A stretch of 64,000 nt of DNA, taken from assembly GCF_002215035.1 (NCBI RefSeq), contig NZ_NKFP01000006.1, positions 2,571,080 through 2,635,079 of the forward strand. Direction: 5' to 3'. The notes beneath the pieces are model-generated. The model was not told the DNA's origin and ran no database searches. It was given only the letters and a program-made list of their open reading frames with translations. The position numbers and the translations under genes were made by a program. The DNA comes from Leptolyngbya ohadii IS1. GTDB lineage: Bacteria; Cyanobacteriota; Cyanobacteriia; Elainellales; Elainellaceae. Numbering within the stretch: position 1 is the first letter of the stretch; each line of letters begins with the position of its first letter. This document shows positions 36,108-44,628 of this stretch, in pieces.

Positions 36108-37213
36108 CAGAGAAACGGCGATCGAAAAAGGGGAGTGTTGTTGTCGAGTCCCACAAGGGCTGGCTACGGCTGCGATGGAGCTGGAGTGGGAAGCGATACA
36201 CTCTCACTTTGGGATTGCCGGATGACAACACTAACCGGGCGATCGCCCAGCGGAAAGCTGAGATCATCCAGGCAGACATTAGGTTGGATCAGTTTGACGA
36301 GACGCTGGCAAAATACCGATCGCAACCTACCCAAGCGGAGCGACTGACAGCAGTTGCGCTGTTTGAGCAGTTCATCGAACATAAGCGGCGGCAGGTTGAT
36401 CCAGTGACGCTAGCGAAATATGTGGGGCTGGTGGGGTATTTAAAGCAGTTTTTTAGAAATCAGTTTGCTGATCTGATTACAGAAGATCAAGCATTTCAGT
36501 TTCGCGATCGCCTGCTCAAGTCGATTCAGCCAGTGACGGCTGCTGAGCGACTGGGACTGCTCAGAGCGTGCTGGATATGGGGACAAAAGCGGCGATTGGT
36601 ACAGGTCAATCCTTGGCTGGATGTGAAGATAAAAGTACCGCCAAAGCAGCGACCTCGCCCATTTAGCAAAACGGAGTGTGAAAAGATTCTGGATGGCTTC
36701 AAGAACGATCCGGTTTATAGTTACTACTCAGATTTTGCAGAGTTTCTACTATCGCTAGGTTGTCGGATTGGGGAAGCAGCAGGACTAAAGTGGGGACACT
36801 TAGCAGAAGACTGTAGCGCAATCTGGGTGGGAGAAACGTGGAGTAGAGGAAGACAGAAAACGACAAAGACAAATCGATCCAGAGCGTTTAAGCTGTCCCC
36901 TCGAATTCAGCAAATGCTGCTGGAGCGAAAACTGGAGGGAGTGGAGCTGACTGCTTATGTTTTCCCCGCTCCCAGAGGTGGGGCAATTGATGATCACAAT
37001 TTTAGAAATCGTGCCTGGAAACCAATCCTGAAGCGGGTGGGAGTGGAATACAGGATGCCGCGCAATTCACGCCATTCTTTTATCTCGCAGGCGATCGCGG
37101 CGGGGCATAATCCGGCTGAAGTGGCGGAAATTGTGGGAAATAGCCCAAAGACATTGATGCAGAACTATTTGGGGGTGGCGGGGAAGGCTCAACTGCCTGA
37201 GCTGTGGGATTGA
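36104..37213 (+). CDS. Tyrosine recombinase (element integrase)
   Basis: The best start is TTG 36104, five bases after GGGGAG and overlapping the upstream stop; GTG 36098 is the alternative. About 369 residues. Residues ~8-75 are the arm-binding-like domain shared with the GIY-YIG protein, ~85-175 the SAM-like core-binding domain (FEQFIEHKRRQVDPVTLAKYVG), ~190-360 the catalytic domain with Arg in GCRIGEAAGLKW, RNSRHSFI and the nucleophile Tyr in TLMQNYLG. The His of the usual HxxR motif is Arg, and the late His/Trp is Asn, as in other cyanobacterial integrases. It should recombine at the tRNA-Val 3' end. Confidence 0.92.
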   Translation: MTEKRRSKKGSVVVESHKGWLRLRWSWSGKRYTLTLGLPDDNTNRAIAQRKAEIIQADIRLDQFDETLAKYRSQPTQAERLTAVALFEQFIEHKRRQVDPVTLAKYVGLVGYLKQFFRNQFADLITEDQAFQFRDRLLKSIQPVTAAERLGLLRACWIWGQKRRLVQVNPWLDVKIKVPPKQRPRPFSKTECEKILDGFKNDPVYSYYSDFAEFLLSLGCRIGEAAGLKWGHLAEDCSAIWVGETWSRGRQKTTKTNRSRAFKLSPRIQQMLLERKLEGVELTAYVFPAPRGGAIDDHNFRNRAWKPILKRVGVEYRMPRNSRHSFISQAIAAGHNPAEVAEIVGNSPKTLMQNYLGVAGKAQLPELWD

Positions 37214-37608
37214 GCGAACACTTCTCGGATGTCGTCTCGTAACCGACAGTAGACCGTCAGCAGCGTTCGCATTCTATTCTCAATCTCAAGATCGCGAGTG
37301 CGCCTGGAGCCATAGTGGGCGCGGTACAGTTCGCCCGATCGCCCGATTAAATTCCCTGCGCCAAACAGATCCATCAAATACGATTCAACCCTCTCAAGTG
37401 GCTTTTCAAGCATTTGATACTCCGCTCGATCGAGCAACTTTACAATTTCGGGCTTGAAGTATGTGTCGCACTCCAGTTTGATGCGCTCTGCCTCGCTAAT
37501 TCGAGGCTTCGGAGAAAAGCGAATCGGCTCATACGCCATGCAGATAAACTTACAGCCTTCACCTGAAGGTTGAACAAGGTAGTTGCCAGCTCTTATCCAG
37601 TCGGTCAT
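37189..37608 (-). CDS. Hypothetical element protein, last gene of the leftward operon
   Basis: 139 residues, no family recognised. It is Arg/Glu-rich and helical in the C-terminal half (LLTVYCRLRDDIREVF). The start ATG overlaps the stop of the Xis-like gene (ATGA), so it is translationally coupled. Its 3' end overlaps the convergent integrase 3' end by 25 bases. Small partner genes of Xis often regulate excision, but nothing in the sequence shows that. Confidence 0.6.
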   Translation of the reverse strand: MTDWIRAGNYLVQPSGEGCKFICMAYEPIRFSPKPRISEAERIKLECDTYFKPEIVKLLDRAEYQMLEKPLERVESYLMDLFGAGNLIGRSGELYRAHYGSRRTRDLEIENRMRTLLTVYCRLRDDIREVFAQSHSSGS

Positions 37609-37934
37609 TTGCGTTTCTTTTGTGACTGCTGGCTGAGAAGCTGTTTGCGGCGATTCTCGATCGCTCGCAGGTGAGCGGCTGGGTCATTGCGGTTGCGCTG
37701 CCAGTCTCGCAGCAGCTCCAGGTCGAAGACAACCTTACCTCCTTCGTCCCAGTAGTGAACTCCTTTTTCTAGTTCCAGCATTCGTCGATGCAATGTCCTG
37801 GTGGTGATTCCCAGTAATTTTGCTGCTTCCTGTTTACCTCCGGTTTCTGGCAGGGCTGCATCAAGCTTTTGCTCAAGCCGCTCTAGGACAGAGGTGAGCT
37901 TGAGTATGGCATCGGCAAGGGTGGGGTCACTCAC
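37605..37934 (-). CDS. Excisionase-like helix-turn-helix protein
   Basis: GTG 37934 has AAGGAG six bases upstream; that site overlaps the stop of the preceding gene. About 109 residues: a short coiled-coil (ADAILKLTSVLERLEQKL), then a MerR/Xis-type HTH (KQEAAKLLGITTRTLHRRM) with KGVHYW..GKVVFDLELLRDW as the wing, and a basic tail ending QSQKKRK. Proteins with exactly this layout accompany cyanobacterial tRNA-targeting integrases. It would bend DNA at the attachment site to promote excision. Confidence 0.75.
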   Translation of the reverse strand: MSDPTLADAILKLTSVLERLEQKLDAALPETGGKQEAAKLLGITTRTLHRRMLELEKGVHYWDEGGKVVFDLELLRDWQRNRNDPAAHLRAIENRRKQLLSQQSQKKRK

Positions 37935-37944
37935 GATCGTCTCC

Positions 37945-38193
37945 TTAAGCATCAATTCCGATACGTGCCTGGAAAGCTTTCAGCTCGGCTTCGATCTTGT
38001 CCAGCAACAATGCTCCTGCCTCTTCACTGATTGATTCATCAGAGCCAATCTGAGCAACTATATCTAGCAGTGCAAAGGCTCCAGCGTAGAAGGCTCGCCT
38101 CATTTCCTGCTTCTGGATGGGTGATGCGTCGATGGGCATCACGCTTCGCTCAAACTGTTGCCACTTCTGCCTAATGGTGAATTCCTTAGCCAT
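37945..38193 (-). CDS. Small hypothetical protein (82 aa)
   Basis: ATG 38193 has GAGGAGGG upstream. The product is helical with no known domain (MAKEFTIRQKWQQFER..LLDIVAQIGSDESI). It overlaps the upstream stop by 8 bases and its own stop overlaps the ribosome-binding site of the Xis-like gene. It belongs to the tightly packed leftward operon. Confidence 0.65.
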   Translation of the reverse strand: MAKEFTIRQKWQQFERSVMPIDASPIQKQEMRRAFYAGAFALLDIVAQIGSDESISEEAGALLLDKIEAELKAFQARIGIDA

Positions 38194-38446
38194 TGCGATC
38201 GCCCTCCTCATCTCCAATCACAACTTGCACAGGAACACCTTTCATCACTGAGAGATGCTTAGCCAGCATCATGAGCAGGTTTAAAACCTCATCTGGACCC
38301 AAACCAATCCACTGCATCGGTTTAAAGAATCGAATGACGAGCGTATTGGTTGATGGATCATGAGCAATGCCCATCGGTGTCGAGCCTTCGTCTTCCCCTG
38401 AGACTCTCCCTCGTGGGTAGTCTCTGCCGAATCCTTTACCACTCAT
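38186..38446 (-). CDS. Small hypothetical protein (86 aa)
   Basis: ATGA overlap with the upstream Cys-rich gene. The protein has a Gly-rich N-terminus and a strand-helix core (NTLVIRFFKPMQWIGLGPDEVLNLLMMLAKHLS). No family is recognised. GGAGACGATCGAGC precedes the start, the same ribosome-binding-site style as neighbouring genes. Confidence 0.65.
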   Translation of the reverse strand: MSGKGFGRDYPRGRVSGEDEGSTPMGIAHDPSTNTLVIRFFKPMQWIGLGPDEVLNLLMMLAKHLSVMKGVPVQVVIGDEEGDRNG

Positions 38447-39639
38447 GCTCGATCGTCTCCTATAGCTTCATTTGCAAATCTGGATTTAAAGTCGGGGCAA
38501 GGAACTTGATGATCCTCTAGCCCCATCGGATAAATCGCGCACAGGAACCCATTTGGTAGGGCACAGCCCGAAACACACCGCAAGCATTTCGCCATTTGTG
38601 CGCGGCGCGGTTCCTCCCGCTCCCAAATTGCTTCCTGCTCTTGTCGCAGTTGTTCTAGCCGCTGCCGTCGCTCAATTCGCTCTGCCTCCTGCTGCACTCG
38701 TCGCAGCTCTAGTTCTATTTGCCGCGCGACTCTGCGGGATTGAACTGCGGCTGATCTGCCTGCTTCGATCGCTTCTCGATTCTGTTCAAAGATGGCAACG
38801 TAGCGATCACGCTCAAATAGCCACTGGGCATACTCTTCGGCGTTCTCTGCCAGGAATGCTTCAACCCGTTGCCTGGAGTAAAGCTGCATTGCGCTCCACT
38901 TCTCATGATGCGGATTGTCAGTACGGTGATCGGGTTCTCCCAGGCGAGCAAGCCAGCGATCGGACAGGAGATAGGTTCTGCGGAGTGTGGTTTTGGTGAT
39001 GTAGCGATCCTGAGGACTCCAGGGGCAATCGTCGGGATGCCAGAGCAGCACTGTCACCCAGTCCAAACCTCTGCTGCTCCAATGGCGATAGCAGGCACGG
39101 GGCGGAATGTCTTTAGAAGAGCGATTCAGTTTCTCTAGCTCCTCCTGATTTTTTAACCCTGGTGGAATTGCCTCTTTGTCGTAGCAGGGCGGCAGTCTGG
39201 AATCATCAATCTCACAATCAGCGCGATCGTAGAGATACACCCATTCACTATCGCGCCAACTCCAGTAACAGCCTTTGGGCTGCGCGTTGCCGGGCTTGAG
39301 GTTCCATCGCTGGAGTTGATAAATCGTTTTGAGATGAGCAAAACCTTCGCTGCGATCGCTGATAGGTGGCAGATCAGGAATGGCAATCTCAGCTTGACTG
39401 CGATCGTACAGGTCGATGTAGTAGGGCGCGTTCATCACCCGCATAGTGGCAACCGGATCAGCCGTGGGTTTGAGGTTTTGCGCCATTAGCTCATCTTCCG
39501 TCAGCAAGTTTGAGGGGCGATCGTGATAGCGATGCACGGGCACACCTGCACATTCGTTGCGCGGCTTGCTTGCCCAGTCGAGCTGGCAGGCTGAGCAGTG
39601 CCATCGGTCGTTTTGTTTACTGAGCTGGTGTTCAAGCAC
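38443..39639 (-). CDS. Cys-rich protein with internal LYDR repeats and coiled-coil
   Basis: GTG 39639 has GGGAGGCGATC upstream. 398 residues. The N-terminus is a CxxC..C zinc-ribbon-like segment (WHCSACQLDWA). Residues ~75-190 hold two related units, PYYIDLYDRSQAEI..DLPP and EWVYLYDRADCEI..RLPP, with a weaker third (LDWVTVLLWHPDDCP). Residues ~270-345 are an Arg/Gln/Glu-rich coiled-coil, and the C-terminus has a CxxCxxxC..C..C cluster ending PCPDF. I know no function. It shares CQLDWA and CPDF motifs with the next gene. Confidence 0.75.
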   Translation of the reverse strand: MLEHQLSKQNDRWHCSACQLDWASKPRNECAGVPVHRYHDRPSNLLTEDELMAQNLKPTADPVATMRVMNAPYYIDLYDRSQAEIAIPDLPPISDRSEGFAHLKTIYQLQRWNLKPGNAQPKGCYWSWRDSEWVYLYDRADCEIDDSRLPPCYDKEAIPPGLKNQEELEKLNRSSKDIPPRACYRHWSSRGLDWVTVLLWHPDDCPWSPQDRYITKTTLRRTYLLSDRWLARLGEPDHRTDNPHHEKWSAMQLYSRQRVEAFLAENAEEYAQWLFERDRYVAIFEQNREAIEAGRSAAVQSRRVARQIELELRRVQQEAERIERRQRLEQLRQEQEAIWEREEPRRAQMAKCLRCVSGCALPNGFLCAIYPMGLEDHQVPCPDFKSRFANEAIGDDRA

Positions 39640-39868
39640 GATCGCCTCCCATTACCGCTTCAGTCAGTGTTCTGTGCGGAAAATCAGGGCATTCAAACCA
39701 GCCGCCCAAGCCGTTGCAGTCATCGCACCGTTTAAAGGGTCTGTTGCGGCAGGAGTCGTAAACATCGATATACCCTTCACCACCGCAATTTCGGCATCGT
39801 GCCCAGTCCAGTTGGCAACCGCATTTAGAGCAAATTAAATAGCAAATTAAATCGTCTTCTTGCAGCAT
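39632..39868 (-). CDS. DnaJ-type zinc-finger small protein
   Basis: 78 residues with two CxxCxGxG-like knuckles (CRNCGGEGYI and CDDCNGLGGW) as in the DnaJ cysteine-rich domain, preceded by an additional CSKC. It ends with ECPDFPHRT, and its CQLDWA segment matches the larger Cys-rich neighbour. Likely a zinc-binding adaptor of unknown partner. GAGAGGCGATCG precedes the ATG. Confidence 0.75.
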   Translation of the reverse strand: MLQEDDLICYLICSKCGCQLDWARCRNCGGEGYIDVYDSCRNRPFKRCDDCNGLGGWFECPDFPHRTLTEAVMGGDRA

Positions 39869-39880
39869 CGATCGCCTCTC

Positions 39881-40201
39881 CTAAAACTCATCAGCACTAC
39901 AGACAACATCCGGCTTCTCACACACATCGGGGTAGGTCTTGCCTGCCTTTCGTAGCTCTGAATCGAGCCATAGCCATTGCAGGATCTCTTCCCCTCTCCA
40001 TCGCCGTTGATATAGCTCTGATTGCCTTACCTGAATCAGTCGTGCAATGTCGGTGTAGCGCTCAATATCTCTGGCAAGTAGCGCCCTCCGGCTTGCTTGG
40101 TGCAGTGGCTCAATCGCGAGATCAGCTTCCGTAAAGTAGCGAAGCTGTATCTCTTCCCAGAGCAGTTCATACTCAGTGCCTTTGGGGTAGTGATGTCTCA
40201 T
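39881..40201 (-). CDS. Hypothetical protein (106 aa)
   Basis: ATG 40201 follows GAGGAG; a longer frame to 40327 has no support. The protein is helical and charged (YELLWEEIQLRYFTEADLAIEP..ALLARDIERYTDIARLIQVRQ). No family is recognised. It overlaps nothing and lies within the leftward operon. Confidence 0.6.
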   Translation of the reverse strand: MRHHYPKGTEYELLWEEIQLRYFTEADLAIEPLHQASRRALLARDIERYTDIARLIQVRQSELYQRRWRGEEILQWLWLDSELRKAGKTYPDVCEKPDVVCSADEF

Positions 40202-40211
40202 TGATGGCTCC

Positions 40212-40493
40212 TCAAAACAGCAGCGGAGCAGGGGGCATCCTGAATTCCGTAGGCGGTTCAGGGATTGGATTTCTAGGTTGCCAATCTTTGGGAAACCATT
40301 GCTGAGGCTTAACTTTGGGCATCCCAATCAGTTTCTTCTGTCTCTGGAGTCGGTAACACTTTTGGCGAATACGATCACGCGATTGCCCCAGATACTTTGC
40401 AAGATCGCCTGTATAAATGCCGGGGGATTCTTCCACAGCAGCAAGAATGGCTTTCCCTAGATTGGTTTCGTCAGCAGGTTGAATGGGTCGCAT
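40212..40493 (-). CDS. Winged-helix-like small DNA-binding protein
   Basis: 93 residues: GKAILAAVEESPGIYTGDLAKYLGQSRDRIRQKCYRLQ, split across a helix-turn-helix with GIYTGDLAKYLGQS as the recognition segment, followed by KKLIGM as wing and a Pro-rich tail. GGAGG lies four bases before the ATG. It overlaps the HNH gene by 23 bases. Possibly a local regulator. Confidence 0.7.
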   Translation of the reverse strand: MRPIQPADETNLGKAILAAVEESPGIYTGDLAKYLGQSRDRIRQKCYRLQRQKKLIGMPKVKPQQWFPKDWQPRNPIPEPPTEFRMPPAPLLF

Positions 40494-40893
40494 AATCCTC
40501 CAGGTTTAGGGTGAGTTGTCCTTCGCGCTCTCGCTTGAGCTGTCGCTTGAGCGGAATCGCCTGTAAGTCATACCTGCAATGGCAGACTGAACACCATGCA
40601 GCTAGATTTTCTGGACGGCAATCTTCAGGACGATGGTTCAGGTGAGCCACTGTGAGGGTGAATCTGCCAAGCTTGGGTACGTCGATCGCCCCAAACTCTT
40701 CCGTTTCTTCCGTCTCATACAGGTCGTCTGCCCAGTCGGGTAGCTCGCTGATGCGATCGATTAAGTCCTGGTCGTCTTCACCAGGGCGGCGGCATGGGCG
40801 CTGGCACTGCTGGCACGTCCAATCCGCTTCGGTTTTGATCTGGTGGGCAATCTCGTTCCAGTTGCTAGGGTATAAGGCACGGTTCATGGGCAT
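40471..40893 (-). CDS. HNH-type endonuclease
   Basis: 140 residues. CQQC and CSVC form the zinc pair of an HNH domain, and LTVAHLNHRPEDCRPENLAAWC provides the catalytic His and Asn. The start has GAGGAGG upstream, inside the end of the preceding gene. HNH proteins of this small type are frequent in cyanobacterial elements and may act in transfer, packaging or defence. Confidence 0.8.
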   Translation of the reverse strand: MPMNRALYPSNWNEIAHQIKTEADWTCQQCQRPCRRPGEDDQDLIDRISELPDWADDLYETEETEEFGAIDVPKLGRFTLTVAHLNHRPEDCRPENLAAWCSVCHCRYDLQAIPLKRQLKREREGQLTLNLEDYATHSTC

Positions 40894-40896
40894 CGG

Positions 40897-41259
40897 TTAA
40901 GCCTCCTCATCCCAAATCGAGAAAGCATCCATTGGGTTGGGGCAAGGTTCGAGGCGATCGAGCCATAGATGCAAGCCGTAGAAAACGTTGTAGCTGTGGC
41001 TGTGCGGATCTGTCGTAAACAGAGCTTCTGCGGGAGTTGCTTCAAACGCTCTTTTGCTGATGCGACCGCGATAGTGTTGCTCACCGACCTTAAACAGAAT
41101 CTCATCGCCCACACTGGGGACGTGCCGCAGCCACAGAGCGGGAGATTCCCTGCTGCCTGAATGCTTCTCAATGATTTCCCAATTGGCTTCTGAGAAGCTG
41201 ATTTCTACGGGAAAGAAACCAAGCTCTAATGCTTGCTGTCTTTGGGTTGTAGTTGTCAT
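40897..41259 (-). CDS. Hypothetical protein (120 aa)
   Basis: ATG 41259 follows AGGAGA; the frame upstream to 41406 lacks a start site. The product starts MTTTTQRQQALELGFFPVEIS and contains PSVGDEILFKVGEQHYRGRISKRAF, a beta-barrel-like strand pattern reminiscent of small nucleic-acid-binding folds. No family is assigned. Confidence 0.6.
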   Translation of the reverse strand: MTTTTQRQQALELGFFPVEISFSEANWEIIEKHSGSRESPALWLRHVPSVGDEILFKVGEQHYRGRISKRAFEATPAEALFTTDPHSHSYNVFYGLHLWLDRLEPCPNPMDAFSIWDEEA

Positions 41260-41278
41260 AGCCACTGTCTCCTGGTGT

Positions 41279-41659
41279 CTAAAAGGATTCGATAAGTTCT
41301 CCAGCGAAAAACTCCGCCAGCGATTCGGCGGCTCTGCGCTCTGGCGTTTTGGGTCTGAGGTCTGGAATCTCCACGATCGCTTTGTGATGCCCGTCGGTGA
41401 TGGCAACGCGATCGCTCACAGAATCCAGCCGAAAGACGGTCAGTTCTTGGTTTTCAGTAATGAACAGGCAAACTCCCCGCAGATGCTCGGAGCGTAGGCG
41501 ATCGCACCAATGGAGCGGGTATCGCTGTTCGCAGCAATCCAGCAGGTAGGGAATAGATGCACTGACGATGATTCGGCGCTGTGGCTCGAAGATTTTGCGG
41601 CTGGGTGTGTGGATTACCAGCGGGGATTCTTTCAGCCATTCGGGAGCGGTATACTTCAC
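41279..41659 (-). CDS. Hypothetical protein (126 aa) coupled to the replication gene
   Basis: GTG 41659 follows GGGAG and overlaps the stop of the CyRepA1 gene (GTGA). The protein has several Cys (LLDCCEQRYPLHWCDRL) and an acidic-helical C-terminus (RRAAESLAEFFAGEL). No family is recognised. Coupling suggests it serves replication. Confidence 0.6.
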   Translation of the reverse strand: MKYTAPEWLKESPLVIHTPSRKIFEPQRRIIVSASIPYLLDCCEQRYPLHWCDRLRSEHLRGVCLFITENQELTVFRLDSVSDRVAITDGHHKAIVEIPDLRPKTPERRAAESLAEFFAGELIESF

Positions 41660-44628
41660 GCTGCACTCCCCCCCACTGCGGTTTCTATATATTTACCGGG
41701 GGTGTGCATCTCGGACTGATTCCGGGTTACTTCGTCCCGGTGGAACCAGCCGGAGAGGATTTCATCCCTGCCGTCTTTGGGCAGGAGGAAGCGATAAATG
41801 CGCTGGCGATTGCCTTTGCCACCTTCCTGTCGGTCGCAGGTGAGCTTGATGCCCAGTTTGCCCAGAAGCGACTGAGCAATTTGGATCGGCGACATAGATT
41901 CTGAGATGCTGACTCCCAGGAAGGTTTTGATTTGCCATGCGAACCGCTTTGCCTTTGCCGCTAGGTCGTATAGGAGAGGGTGTGCATTCTCGTATTCCTG
42001 CGCTTTAGTTCCTCCGTTGAATTCAGCATCAGGATTCAGTAGGGTTCGCAGGGCGAGAGCTTCGAGTACCTGGATTTTGGTGGTGTACTGCGATCGGTTC
42101 ATAGTGGGAAGCCACAAACCACTGGTCTGAACGATGTTCTCCAGAGTTTGTTTATCTCGACCCTGAAGGAAGCACCTGCCGATGGTGAGGAAGTAATAGA
42201 GCCGCAGCCGGGGATACCAGCCGTCGTCATCTTTCTCCACCAGTTCGGGGGTGACTTCGACCTGATAACGGGTGTGGAGTTCGTGCTTACGCTGTTTGTG
42301 CAGTTCTTCAGGCGTTTTAGTTTTCTTACCCTTTAGCTCCTCATACTGGTTAGCGGTGATGCCGTCGGCGCTGGCGGTTGCCTCACGTTCCTTGAGGTAC
42401 TGCTCATCGCGAACGGCTTGCAGTTCTCCCACCAGCTCCAGGGTTTCGCCGATCTGGTTCACTTCCTTGATGAGATGCCCTTCCCTCTGGAGGTTGTGCA
42501 GGATGGTTTCCCGATAGTGAAGTCTGCCTGCATTGATGCGAGCTGCCATCTTTGCCCAGATTTTGAGGGAGGTTGCATAGGTGGCGATCGCTTCTTCGTC
42601 GTAGGAGATGACCTGGACAAGCTGCTGGCTGATTTTGGCAACCTGATATTCTGCCGCCAAAATTGACCGCACTGAAGCAGAGCCATTGCCTTCTTTGCTG
42701 AAGCCGTAGCGGGTTGCCCAGATATGACGATCGACGGGTTCCCTGACCCGTGCGAGTGCCTGCCGTGCGCTATTTTCGGGACAGACTCCCTGGAAGCAGC
42801 CCCAAACGGAGGTGAAGTGCCCTCTGATGTCGATACTGACTCCGGTTTCAATTGAAGGGCTGACCAGCACCAGATCGTAATTGGGCAGCACTTCGTTCAG
42901 GTGCGATGTGCAGTTGTAGGCGGGATGCCCCGGATCAACGATGGTTTCAGAGTCGATTCGCAGGATGCGCTTATTGGGGAATCGACGTGAGAAGAGGGAT
43001 TCTAGGGTTCGGGTAGACCAGCGGGATTTTGGCTTCTGGGATTGGGTGGTGACGTAGGTTGCTCCTTCCGCTGTTTCCAGATGTCGGGTAAGGGCGGCAA
43101 ACCACTGCTCTGGGGATTTGTGGGTGTAGTTGTGAATTGTCCAGGGTTCGTTAGGTTGCCACTCGTTAACAGCAATCCAGGGCTGAATCTTCTGCTCCAG
43201 CAGTCCCCAGATAAATTCGATTGATAGATCACTCACGTCGGCATCGGCAAGGATGATTTTGCCGTTGGCTGATTCCACAACGTTGCAGAGCAAGGTTTTC
43301 AGCGATTGCAGAATCGGAATGCGGTGGTTTTTAACTTCGGTGGTCGCGCTCAGAGCGTGCCAGATGACCTGCTCGCATTCGTCCACAATGACCAGCACAT
43401 CGTTCCAGGCTTCGGCGTTGAATCTGGCTTGAGATTCGGAATGCAGCGAGTCGATACATACCCCAAAGCCGAGCATCATACCGCCTTCAAAGGAGCGGAC
43501 TTCGGAGACGTAGGGGATGCCGATGCGCTCGCAGATTGCCTGGGCGAGCTGGACTCGGTGAGAGATGAGCAACACTGGCTGTCCGTTGCGGGTGGCTTCG
43601 GCAACGATTTCTACAAAGGATTCAGTTTTGCCTGTGCCTTTGGGCGATTTGAGGATGATGAGCTTTGCGCTGCCGGGAATGGGGAGCTTGCCCAGATAGC
43701 GCTGGTTAAGGGTGAGGTCTGCGGGATGGCTCAGTTTGCTCAGGCGGCTTGCCTGCCAGAGTTCGGTAGATAGGGCACTGCTGTAGAGCCGATGAAAAGC
43801 TTCTGCGCCTTGAGCTACTACGAAGTCATCAACGCCCTTTTCCTTGCCAGGGAGCTGGATGACTTTGACAGCACACTTGCCTTTGCTGAAATGTTCGGAG
43901 AGCTTGGCGATCTCCCGATTCAATTCAATAAGCTGCTTTTGGCGCGGCTCGTAGTCGAAGCAGATGTAAACTTGCCGCTTTGGGGTGGCGAAGGGTTTGA
44001 GGTCTGGGAGCAGGTAGGGGTGGGAGAGAGGATTTTGATGTTCATCCCTCGTCCGAACTCCCCCGGTAATACCGGGAAGGGCGATCGCGGCATAGCCCAA
44101 AGTCAACAGTGTTCCAGCTTTTTTCTCACCTTCGATCGGAATGACAGGGATGTTTTGCTCGATCACCCACTGCCAGAAGGTTGTCCGTTCTGGAGCAAGG
44201 GGCATAGGGGCATCGTAGCGATTGGCGATCGCCTTCCAGATGTGCAGCGGTACATCCAGCAAAATCAGGCGGCTCTGTTCGCCTTTAGGTCCGAGATACT
44301 TGGCAGGCTTGCCGTCTTTGCCGTAAATCGGCGTGTCTGCATCGGGCTTGAATCTTACCCACCCTTCTACCCCTGAAACGAGCCACCCTCTGAGGCTAGC
44401 TTTGACCCGATGACCAAAACGGGTGAACTTCCAGTTCAAGAGGTCGTGAATGGGGGTGGTGACTTCGTGGGTGTAGGGGTCGATTTCGACATCTTCGACA
44501 CTGCGAACGTTCATTGCGACGATTTCGGGATCGACCTGGGAGCCGATTACCCACTCATCCCAATGAGCCTGGGTGATATGCGATGGGCGATCGGGTGTTG
44601 TCTTGGATGGGGTGAGTAATGTGGTCAC
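41656..44628 (-). CDS. CyRepA1-family plasmid replication protein (primase/helicase)
   Basis: 990 residues from GTG 44628 (GGGGGG before it). Residues ~125-290 are a DUF3854/Toprim-like part (IPVIPIEGEKKAG, VYICFDYEP). A P-loop helicase follows with Walker A KSPKGTGKTES (~330), DEAD-type VIVDECEQV (~415), DADVSDL and helicase C-terminal motifs (LVLVSPSIETGVSIDI, ..ARQALARVREP). This architecture matches the cyanobacterial CyRepA1 replication proteins, which start plasmid replication. Its presence says the element can replicate or derives from a plasmid. It is flanked by stop/start overlaps on both sides. Confidence 0.85.
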   Translation of the reverse strand: MTTLLTPSKTTPDRPSHITQAHWDEWVIGSQVDPEIVAMNVRSVEDVEIDPYTHEVTTPIHDLLNWKFTRFGHRVKASLRGWLVSGVEGWVRFKPDADTPIYGKDGKPAKYLGPKGEQSRLILLDVPLHIWKAIANRYDAPMPLAPERTTFWQWVIEQNIPVIPIEGEKKAGTLLTLGYAAIALPGITGGVRTRDEHQNPLSHPYLLPDLKPFATPKRQVYICFDYEPRQKQLIELNREIAKLSEHFSKGKCAVKVIQLPGKEKGVDDFVVAQGAEAFHRLYSSALSTELWQASRLSKLSHPADLTLNQRYLGKLPIPGSAKLIILKSPKGTGKTESFVEIVAEATRNGQPVLLISHRVQLAQAICERIGIPYVSEVRSFEGGMMLGFGVCIDSLHSESQARFNAEAWNDVLVIVDECEQVIWHALSATTEVKNHRIPILQSLKTLLCNVVESANGKIILADADVSDLSIEFIWGLLEQKIQPWIAVNEWQPNEPWTIHNYTHKSPEQWFAALTRHLETAEGATYVTTQSQKPKSRWSTRTLESLFSRRFPNKRILRIDSETIVDPGHPAYNCTSHLNEVLPNYDLVLVSPSIETGVSIDIRGHFTSVWGCFQGVCPENSARQALARVREPVDRHIWATRYGFSKEGNGSASVRSILAAEYQVAKISQQLVQVISYDEEAIATYATSLKIWAKMAARINAGRLHYRETILHNLQREGHLIKEVNQIGETLELVGELQAVRDEQYLKEREATASADGITANQYEELKGKKTKTPEELHKQRKHELHTRYQVEVTPELVEKDDDGWYPRLRLYYFLTIGRCFLQGRDKQTLENIVQTSGLWLPTMNRSQYTTKIQVLEALALRTLLNPDAEFNGGTKAQEYENAHPLLYDLAAKAKRFAWQIKTFLGVSISESMSPIQIAQSLLGKLGIKLTCDRQEGGKGNRQRIYRFLLPKDGRDEILSGWFHRDEVTRNQSEMHTPGKYIETAVGGSAA
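44062..44076. promoter_or_regulatory. CCCGGTA-N-TACCGGG palindrome (copy in the replication gene)
   Basis: A perfect 15-bp palindrome, CCCGGTAATACCGGG, inside the CyRepA1 coding sequence. The same arms recur around a different central base at 49206. Coding constraint could explain one copy, but two exact copies within one element suggest a protein-binding site. Confidence 0.45.

Noticed and set aside
38443-39639. Reading the Cys-rich protein as a transposase with zinc finger
   Set aside because: No DDE or HUH motif is present and the LYDR repeats are unlike transposases.
44062-44076. Restriction site cluster as explanation for the CCGG palindromes
   Set aside because: The shared arms extend to seven bases and recur with identical flanks, which simple CCGG sites would not require.
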